From NCBI GenBank assembly GCA_964202895.1, contig CAXNJM010000001.1, positions 744,001 to 808,000 of the forward strand: DNA of 64,000 nucleotides. Direction: 5' to 3'. The notes under the pieces were generated by a model, which worked only from the letters and a program-made list of their open reading frames with translations, had not been told where the DNA came from and did no database searches. This stretch comes from JAJTDS01 sp964202895 (lineage in GTDB: Bacteria; Pseudomonadota; Alphaproteobacteria; Rickettsiales; UBA1997). The position numbers and the translations under genes were made by a program. Of the stretch, positions 57,947 through 64,000 are shown piece after piece (position 1 is the stretch's first letter; the number at the start of each line of letters is the position of its first letter).

Positions 57947-60250
57947 TCACTCTTCGATTAATTCTCTTTTACCAGAAATATTTGGAGTTGTTAAAACTCC
58001 TTCTTGCTCCATTCTTTCAATAATAATGGCGGCTCGATTGTATCCTATTCTAAGTTGTCTTTGGACATAGCTAATTGAAGTTTTTTTATCTCTTCTGACA
58101 ATTGCTAAAGCCTGTTGATAAAGTGCATCATCGCCATTGCCATTATCATTAAAATCGTTAATATCAGAAACTTGCCCCTTGCCAGTCGGTATAGGAACAT
58201 CAAAAGAAATTTTACTTTCTTCGCTCGTTTCATTGTAATTTTGACTCTTGATAAAATTAACAATATCTTCTATTTCAACATCTGAACAAAATGGCCCGTG
58301 AACCCTTGTCATTTTGCTACCTCCAGATAGATAGATCATATCTCCTTGTCCGAGTAGTTGCTCTGCCCCTTGAGTGCCTAAAATAGTTCTGCTATCAATT
58401 CTAGAAGTTACTTGAAAGCTAATACGAGTTGGAAAGTTAGCCTTAATAACACCTGTAATTACATCAACAGAAGGTCGTTGTGTAGCCATAATTAAATGAA
58501 TTCCTGCTGCTCTAGCCATTTGGGCCAATCTCTGCACGGAACCTTCAATTTCTTTGCCCGCAACCAGCATTAAATCGGCCATTTCATCAACTACAACCAC
58601 AATAAAAGGAATTTTCTTTGGCTCGAATTCTATTTCCTCAATAATTGGCTGACCAGTTGAGGCATCGTATCCTGTTTGCACTTTACGGGTTAGTTTTTCT
58701 CCTGAAACCATTGCCTTTTCCGCTTTCTCATTATAGCCAGCAATATTTCTTACTGCAAAACTTGACATTAGGCGATATCGTTCTTCCATTTCTGCAACCA
58801 CCCATTTTAAAGCTATTATAGCTTTGCTTGCTTCAGTAACAACAGGAGATAAAAGATGCGGAATGCCATCATAAACCGAAAGTTCAAGCATTTTTGGATC
58901 AATCATTATAAACTTACATTCGCTAGGTTTGAGCTTAAAAAGCAATGATAAAATCATAACATTGAGACCAACTGATTTTCCTGAGCCCGTGGTTCCTGCT
59001 ATCAATAAATGAGGCATTTTTGCAAGATCTGCAATGGTTATTTCGCCACTAATATCTTTGCCTAATATCATTGGCAAAGAATGGCTTGAGAATTTATATT
59101 CTTTTGATTCTATCAATTCTCGTAAAAAAATAATTTGCTTTTTAGGGTTTGGCAACTCTATACCTATTGATGTTTTGCCCGAAATTACTGAAATTCTAGT
59201 TGAAATCGCACTCATTGAACGAGCAATATCATCGGCAAGACCTATAATTCTTGATGCCTTAGTGCCTGCAGACGGCTCAAATTCGTGAAGAGTTACAACC
59301 GGACCAATTCTTGCTCCAATTGCTTCTCCTCTAACTCCAAAATCTTCAAGAACTTTTGCTAACATTCTTGATTGACTATCAACAACTTCGCGACTAACCT
59401 TTTTATCACGGTTTTCTTCGCTACGATTTACCAACAAATCGCTTTGTGGCATTTTATATTGCTCTTGATTATTGCTAGATTTTCTACCGCGAATATTTTT
59501 TAATTCTTTTTTGAGAGTTTGTTTTTCATCAACTGCATTATCGTTAACATTATCTTGCGAAACAAAGCCAATCAGTGCTTCATCTAGTAATTTGATATTT
59601 TCTATATTATTTACCTCTTCAGTAAATGAAACTTTACCGATAGTAGATTTTTTATTTTTATCAACGACAAACCTTGCAAATGTTAATCCGATTAAAAATT
59701 TAGCAGTTAAATGAAAGTATCGCCAAGAATAATAGATATCCCGCCAATTTATCTCAAGAATAATTGCAAATAAGATTGAAGCACTACATAAAGCAATAAT
59801 CGCTGTTAAATAAGGCTCTATTTGAGTAATAGAGTTTAAAATTAACAAGCCATTATAGCCACCAAAGCTGTTAAATAACCACCATTGCGGTTGCGGAATA
59901 ATTGCTAATGCAGTTGCAAAACTTAAAACTGCAAATGGTGCTAAAATTATTTTATAAATCAGCAAATTATCGCCATTTTTACTAGCAAGCTTAAAGCCAA
60001 TTTTAGCAATAATAATAGACAACATAATCGATGCAAGACCAACTGTTTGTAGCATTATATCTGAAGAATAGGCACCAAAAATTCCTAAAATATTTTTAAC
60101 TTGACCATTCGAAGAGCCAGAATTAAGCGAAGGATCGTCGATTTTATAAGTAATTATTGAAGAAATTAAGGCGAGACCTAATAATAATATTAAAACTCCT
60201 AAAATTCTACGCAGAATAATTAATATAACGGGGTAAAATTTTTCTATCAT
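57947..60250 (-). CDS. ftsK: DNA translocase FtsK
   Basis: The 767-residue product has an N-terminal membrane domain with about four segments, a short linker, the RecA-like motor with Walker A GTTGSGKSVGLN and Walker B FIVVVVDEMADLM, and a C-terminal gamma domain with RQLRIGYNRAAIIIERME that reads polar DNA sequences. It segregates chromosome ends at the septum and supports Xer recombination. It lies 29 bp upstream of addB on the same strand. Confidence 0.97.
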   Translation of the reverse strand: MIEKFYPVILIILRRILGVLILLLGLALISSIITYKIDDPSLNSGSSNGQVKNILGIFGAYSSDIMLQTVGLASIMLSIIIAKIGFKLASKNGDNLLIYKIILAPFAVLSFATALAIIPQPQWWLFNSFGGYNGLLILNSITQIEPYLTAIIALCSASILFAIILEINWRDIYYSWRYFHLTAKFLIGLTFARFVVDKNKKSTIGKVSFTEEVNNIENIKLLDEALIGFVSQDNVNDNAVDEKQTLKKELKNIRGRKSSNNQEQYKMPQSDLLVNRSEENRDKKVSREVVDSQSRMLAKVLEDFGVRGEAIGARIGPVVTLHEFEPSAGTKASRIIGLADDIARSMSAISTRISVISGKTSIGIELPNPKKQIIFLRELIESKEYKFSSHSLPMILGKDISGEITIADLAKMPHLLIAGTTGSGKSVGLNVMILSLLFKLKPSECKFIMIDPKMLELSVYDGIPHLLSPVVTEASKAIIALKWVVAEMEERYRLMSSFAVRNIAGYNEKAEKAMVSGEKLTRKVQTGYDASTGQPIIEEIEFEPKKIPFIVVVVDEMADLMLVAGKEIEGSVQRLAQMARAAGIHLIMATQRPSVDVITGVIKANFPTRISFQVTSRIDSRTILGTQGAEQLLGQGDMIYLSGGSKMTRVHGPFCSDVEIEDIVNFIKSQNYNETSEESKISFDVPIPTGKGQVSDINDFNDNGNGDDALYQQALAIVRRDKKTSISYVQRQLRIGYNRAAIIIERMEQEGVLTTPNISGKRELIEE

Positions 60251-60287
60251 AATGAAAATTTATAATTCGATTTAATTATAAAATTAT

Positions 60288-61070
60288 TTAGTGACGCAAT
60301 ATATCGAGTCTCATTTTTCTCTCTGCTTCCTCAATTGCACTTATCGTTCCGACATGAAAATATCTTCCTGTAAGTTCAGTGCCTTTAATTCCTTCAAGTA
60401 TGCCGTTTTCATTAATTGCATTTTGATAAAAATAAGACATTGAAAAATATTTTAAATCTGAGCCTTCTAAACTAGACTCAGGAACATCTTGAAATAAAAG
60501 CTTGGGATCAATAATTTGTAAGCCAGTGAAAGTAAAAGGCAATTTTTGATTATTATTTTCTTTTGGCTTACTTAAATTTAGTGTCGCTGGATCAAAATTA
60601 AAATCTCCGTTGCCGTGATAACATTCAAATTTGTCGGTTCTAGTGAGTCCAAGCATTATTTTACATGGATTGCTAAGAAAATTTTCATAAAGATCAGAAA
60701 TATCAAGCGGGAAATTCTCTCTCCATATAACATCGCCATTGACTAAAAGAAGCGGTTTATTGATATCGATTAAATTTTTTGCAAATAAAAGACCGCCTCC
60801 TGTTTCAAGCTTTTCAGGCTCTCGTGAAAAAATAACCCTAGCATTGTAGCTATGCATATTTTTAAGATGATTCTCTATTTTATCTGCCAAATAAAAACCG
60901 TTGACTATTATTTTTTTTATTTCGCCAAATTCGGTAATTTTTTCAATGATATGCTCTACCATTGGCCTCTTATCAATTAAGACTAGTGGCTTAGGAATGG
61001 TGTCGCTTAGTGGTCGCATTCTTTCGCCTCTACCGGCGCAAAAAATAAAAGCTTGCTTAAGACCTTGCAT
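60288..61070 (-). CDS. NDP-sugar nucleotidyltransferase, MurU-like
   Basis: The product is about 260 residues from ATG 61070, so that AFIFCAGRGERMRPLSDTIPKPL, the family's nucleotide-binding start, lies near the N-terminus; the longer ATG at 61097 overlaps the RNase D-like gene and is unlikely. Later motifs include GGGLLFAKNLI and LVNGDVIW. Homologues transfer a nucleotide to sugar-1-phosphates; in alphaproteobacteria this gene near addB is often annotated as N-acetylmuramate-1-phosphate uridylyltransferase. The substrate is not proven here. Confidence 0.88.
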   Translation of the reverse strand: MQGLKQAFIFCAGRGERMRPLSDTIPKPLVLIDKRPMVEHIIEKITEFGEIKKIIVNGFYLADKIENHLKNMHSYNARVIFSREPEKLETGGGLLFAKNLIDINKPLLLVNGDVIWRENFPLDISDLYENFLSNPCKIMLGLTRTDKFECYHGNGDFNFDPATLNLSKPKENNNQKLPFTFTGLQIIDPKLLFQDVPESSLEGSDLKYFSMSYFYQNAINENGILEGIKGTELTGRYFHVGTISAIEEAERKMRLDILRH

Positions 61071-61074
61071 ATTT

Positions 61075-61725
61075 TTATTGGTGTGCAAATATATCAAGAG
61101 AGAAGCCTTTTAAATCGAGCTCAACTCTTGTTGGTAAAAATTTCATACAATCTTCAAATAGATTAATCTTCTGCTCTCTTACAAGCATTTGATTTAATTT
61201 TTCTTTTAAACGATGAAGATATAAAACATCTGAAGAGGCATAATCTAATTGTTTATCGCTCAGATTAGAGTTCCCCCAATATGAACTTTGTTGCTTCTTT
61301 GAAAGCTCAACACCAAGAATTTCTTCGCAAATATTTTTTAAACCATGAGAATCAGTGTATGTTCTGACTAATTTTGAAGCAATTTTAGTGCAATAAATAT
61401 TGGAAATATCAACTTTTAGGTAATGTTTAATTATTGCCACATCAAAACGGGCAAAGTGAAATATTTTACAAATATCATTATTTCCCAATATTGCCTTAAG
61501 ATTCTTGCAATTATCGTAATTATTATAATCGAACTTAACAAGATGAGCAGAACCATCGCCACTTGAGATTTGTAGCAAGCAAAGACGATCTCGATGGATA
61601 TTTAAACCCATCGTTTCGGTGTCAATTGCCAACTCTTTTGCTAACAAAAATTTTTCAAAAACCTTATTTGATATATCATTTTGATGGAGCTCTATATTCA
61701 TCATTGAATTATTTAATTTAATCAT
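61075..61725 (-). CDS. Ribonuclease D-like 3'-5' exonuclease
   Basis: The 216-residue product has the three DEDDy exonuclease motifs: AIDTETMGL (Exo I), FHFARFDVAII (Exo II) and LDYASSDVLYLHRL (Exo III, with the Tyr and Asp). It lacks the HRDC domains of full-length RNase D, as do the short alphaproteobacterial homologues. It probably trims tRNA or other RNA 3' ends. An in-frame ATG a few codons in is an alternative start. It ends 4 bp before the nucleotidyltransferase start. Confidence 0.92.
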   Translation of the reverse strand: MIKLNNSMMNIELHQNDISNKVFEKFLLAKELAIDTETMGLNIHRDRLCLLQISSGDGSAHLVKFDYNNYDNCKNLKAILGNNDICKIFHFARFDVAIIKHYLKVDISNIYCTKIASKLVRTYTDSHGLKNICEEILGVELSKKQQSSYWGNSNLSDKQLDYASSDVLYLHRLKEKLNQMLVREQKINLFEDCMKFLPTRVELDLKGFSLDIFAHQ

Positions 61726-62200
61726 TTATTGAGATTATTGGTAAAGCAGATAAACTGCATGGCTTTGTAAATTTTATTTTGCTTAGCAACTATAAAATTT
61801 TATTTGTTAAAAACCAATAAAAAACTTTAATAAATTTATCTAAATAAATAAATTAGAATTGTTAAATATAATTTGCAATTTACAATAAACAAATTATTTC
61901 TTTAGTTTAAAGTGTCAAGCCAGTAGCAATAACTGACACTCTAGTGGTGAATAATTAAATTCTTAATTAATTGTGATTAAATAAGAATTTAACTGGCTTT
62001 ATAGTGATGATTTACTATTTAATACCTAAAAAAATTTAAGTATTAAATAGTATTAAATTGATTTAATAAAATATATTCAATAAAAAACATACAAAATAAA
62101 AAATTAAGCAATATTTTGTCCTATTTTGAAACAAAAAAACGATTAAATGCAGTATTTACAAGCAATAAAAATAATTAAAATTACAACATTTTTTTAAATT
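61726..62200. other. 475-bp intergenic region upstream of lptA
   Basis: This AT-rich region separates divergent genes. No lptC-like frame is visible although lptC usually precedes lptA. It contains the dyad AGTGTCA (61911-61917)/TGACACT (61934-61940) and a longer stem at 62013-62052. A small RNA or regulatory leader is possible but not shown. Confidence 0.55.
62013..62052. repeat. Perfect 13-bp inverted repeat upstream of lptA
   Basis: TACTATTTAATAC (62013-62025) is exactly complementary to 62040-62052 with a 14-nt loop. It lies ~150 bp before lptA. It could be an operator or a transcript hairpin. Confidence 0.8.
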
Positions 62201-62788
62201 ATGATGAATTTTTTATCGCTATTTTTCTTAATATTCTCTTTTATCTTACCTGAAAATTGCAACTCTAAACCAGAAAATACAAAATCTACTAAAATAACTT
62301 TAAATAACGACACTAAAATTAGTGCTAATTTTATTGAAATAAATAGAAAAATTGGCAATATAATTTTAACTGGCAATGTTGTCATAGATGATGGCGAAAG
62401 CAGTTTATTGTCGGAAAAAATGACAATAATTTTTGAGAAAAAAACCGCAGAAAATAAAAATGGTAAAATAAAAAAAATTTTTTCTGACAAAAAAATCAAA
62501 ATTTTTAATCAAGAGACCACAGCAGTAGGAGATTCTGGCTATTATGATCCTGTAAATTCAATATTTGTTCTTGAAAATAATGTTAATGTTAATAATGGAA
62601 TTTCCGTTGCGAGCGGTAAAAAATTTATTTATAATTTAATCACTAAAAAGGGCGATTTAACTGGAGGAGATGCTTTAAAATCGAATAACAATAGCCCATC
62701 ATCACAGCCAAATAAAACAAATAATGAGCGGGTCACTGTAATTATTGGAGAAACAATAAAAGACGACATTCAGAAACAAATTAACTAA
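62201..62788 (+). CDS. lptA: Lipopolysaccharide transport periplasmic protein LptA
   Basis: The 195-residue product starts with a signal peptide (hydrophobic to about residue 16), then the OstA/LptA beta-jellyroll: ISANFIEINRKIGNIILTGNVVI, GDSGYYDPVNSIFVLENNVNV and YNLITKKGDLTGG. It bridges LptC and LptD and carries LPS across the periplasm. It lies 1 bp upstream of lptB. Its presence implies an LPS-containing outer membrane. Confidence 0.9.
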   Translation: MMNFLSLFFLIFSFILPENCNSKPENTKSTKITLNNDTKISANFIEINRKIGNIILTGNVVIDDGESSLLSEKMTIIFEKKTAENKNGKIKKIFSDKKIKIFNQETTAVGDSGYYDPVNSIFVLENNVNVNNGISVASGKKFIYNLITKKGDLTGGDALKSNNNSPSSQPNKTNNERVTVIIGETIKDDIQKQIN

Positions 62789-62789
62789 T

Positions 62790-63515
62790 ATGACAAAAAT
62801 TCTTAAAATTGAAAATATCAGTAAATCATACGGGAAAAAATCGGTAATTCACAATGTCGACCTACAAATAAAACAAGGCGAAATTGTTGGCCTTCTTGGC
62901 CCAAACGGAGCAGGGAAAACCACTTGCTTTTATATGATAGTAGGCTTGGTTGATAATAATGGCGGTAAAATTTTAATTGATGACGTTGAGATTAGCAAGA
63001 TGCCAATTTATCAAAGAGCAAGCCTTGGTATTAGTTACTTACCACAAGAATCATCAATCTTTTCAGGAATGACTGTTGAAAAAAATATTGAGGCAGTGTT
63101 AGAAATAGCAGAACCCAATAAATATAATAGACAGCAAAAATTAGAAAAATTAATTAATGAATTTTCAATTTCTCACATTAGAAATTCTCATGCTTTATCT
63201 CTTTCTGGGGGAGAAAGACGAAGAGTTGAAATTGCGAGAGCATTAGCAACAGAACCATCTTTTATACTGCTAGATGAGCCATTCGCAGGAGTTGACCCAA
63301 TATCGGTTAATGATATTCGCAAAATGATAACACATCTAAAAAATCGCAATATCGGCATTTTAATCACCGACCATAATGTTAGAGAAACTTTATCAATTGT
63401 TGATAGAGCTTATATAGTCTATGACGGCAAAATTCTTGCCAATGGCAATAGCGAAGAAATTCTGAATAATCAAGCAGTAAGACAAGTTTATTTGGGAGAT
63501 GATTTTAAAATCTAA
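62790..63515 (+). CDS. lptB: LPS export ABC transporter ATPase LptB
   Basis: The 241-residue ATPase has Walker A GLLGPNGAGKTTCFYMIVGL, the LptB-type Q-loop region YLPQESSIFSGM, signature LSGGERRRVEIARA and Walker B ILLDEPFAGVDP. It powers extraction of LPS with LptFG. It follows lptA by one base. Confidence 0.97.
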   Translation: MTKILKIENISKSYGKKSVIHNVDLQIKQGEIVGLLGPNGAGKTTCFYMIVGLVDNNGGKILIDDVEISKMPIYQRASLGISYLPQESSIFSGMTVEKNIEAVLEIAEPNKYNRQQKLEKLINEFSISHIRNSHALSLSGGERRRVEIARALATEPSFILLDEPFAGVDPISVNDIRKMITHLKNRNIGILITDHNVRETLSIVDRAYIVYDGKILANGNSEEILNNQAVRQVYLGDDFKI

Positions 63516-63522
63516 AATATTA

Positions 63523-63930
63523 ATGAATGATATAATTTTAATTGCTATAGGCGGAGCAATTGGCTCTACCCTTAGATTTGCTACCAATAATTGTATTGCT
63601 CGCTTAGGGTTTCTAAACAAAATATCAACAAAGCTATTTGCAACAATACCTTACAACACTTTATTTATTAATGTTACGGGGTCTCTCGTGGCAGGATTTC
63701 TTTACTTCTTTTTTGCTAATAATTTCGACAACACAATAAATCATAAATTAAAATATTTTTTTATAATAGGGCTATTGGGCGGATATACAACATTTTCCAG
63801 CTTCTCCCTTGATTGCTTAAATTTATTTATTTCAGGACATTATCTTCAAGCATTAACTTATAGCCTATTATCAGTAATATGCTCTTTTATAGCAGTATTT
63901 CTGGGCTTTTACATTGCAAATATAATATGA
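63523..63930 (+). CDS. crcB: Fluoride ion channel CrcB/Fluc
   Basis: The product is 135 residues from ATG 63523, chosen over 63499 which overlaps lptB. It has four membrane segments, the family motif IGGAIGSTLRF at the start, NVTGSLVAGF with the key Asn, and GGYTTFSSFSLD. It exports fluoride as a dual-topology dimer. Its stop overlaps the next ATG (ATGA), indicating translational coupling. Confidence 0.93.
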   Translation: MNDIILIAIGGAIGSTLRFATNNCIARLGFLNKISTKLFATIPYNTLFINVTGSLVAGFLYFFFANNFDNTINHKLKYFFIIGLLGGYTTFSSFSLDCLNLFISGHYLQALTYSLLSVICSFIAVFLGFYIANII

Positions 63931-64000
63931 TAGAATTTACCATAAAACCTAAATCAGAACATGAATCGATAAATCAAAGAATTGATAAATTTCTTTGTCA
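63927..64000 (+). CDS. Pseudouridine synthase of the RluC/RluD type (partial, start only)
   Basis: The frame opens at ATG 63927, overlapping the crcB stop, and runs off the window. The visible 24 residues end in INQRIDKFLC, matching the start of the S4 RNA-binding domain in RluC/RluD proteins. crcB followed by an RluC-type gene is a common alphaproteobacterial order. Only the first few dozen residues support the call. Confidence 0.6.
   Translation, partial: MIEFTIKPKSEHESINQRIDKFLC

Overview
The window is a compact, AT-rich bacterial chromosome segment (about 30% G+C by eye, nearly all coding). It most resembles an alphaproteobacterium of the Rickettsiales type. The evidence is the set of families: the giant NAD-glutamate dehydrogenase, a VirD4 coupling protein with no relaxase beside it, FtsB next to PdhB/PdhA, an NFU1-type NifU protein, a Coq10/RatA protein, HdaA, AddB, and a UvrA whose first zinc knuckle is of the CPxSG type. 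Rickettsia-like palindromic repeats also occur. It is not a minimal Rickettsia: it carries hisI, hisA, purK, murE, PBP1A, LptA/LptB, DctA and the type IV pilus motor PilT. This fits a deep-branching, less host-dependent Rickettsiales lineage (for example Deianiraea-like), but that placement is inference from gene content only.

Layout. 1-5.3 kb: end-truncated NAD-GDH, infC, virD4 and a tRNA-Val/tRNA-Asp pair, all on the minus strand. 5.5-10.6 kb: KilA-N protein, topA, hdaA and a small membrane protein with a 4 x 15-bp in-frame repeat. 10.8-19.8 kb: EamA transporter, nrdB, RatA/Coq10, LysR regulator, NFU, hisI-yciB (minus), a frameshifted GT4 glycosyltransferase and PBP1A. 19.9-24.0 kb (minus): purK, a DGK/phytol-kinase-like membrane enzyme, ftsB, pdhB, pdhA. 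24.4-31.6 kb (plus): uvrA, a broken LamG/Cys-rich prepilin, then a RidA-VOC-threonine dehydratase operon. 31.7-42.6 kb: SDR, pilT-rsmE-RmuC-like operon, PabC-like aminotransferase-murE, a charged low-complexity protein, nitroreductase, fused peptide ABC ATPase and DctA. 42.8-49.0 kb: HPt protein, tRNA-Lys, peroxiredoxin, hisA, nuoG, typA. 49.0-54.8 kb: an accessory island. 54.8-61.7 kb (minus): addB, ftsK, nucleotidyltransferase, RNase D-like exonuclease. 61.7-64.0 kb (plus): lptA, lptB, crcB and the start of an RluC-type pseudouridine synthase.

The accessory island (about 49.05-54.8 kb) is the least ordinary part. It holds a GNAT-like gene, a very large tandem serine-hydrolase (beta-lactamase-fold) gene and a second GNAT gene in one minus-strand operon. 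Two neighbours share a nearly identical C-terminal segment. G+C-richer palindromic repeats lie on both sides, including an exact 28-bp repeat present once on each flank. The island sits where addA would be expected downstream of addB.

Four genes have broken reading frames (GT4, prepilin, serine hydrolase, GNAT), all outside the housekeeping set. Housekeeping genes over more than 40 kb are intact. That pattern favours real decay or slippage-based variation over random consensus error, though error cannot be excluded from sequence alone.
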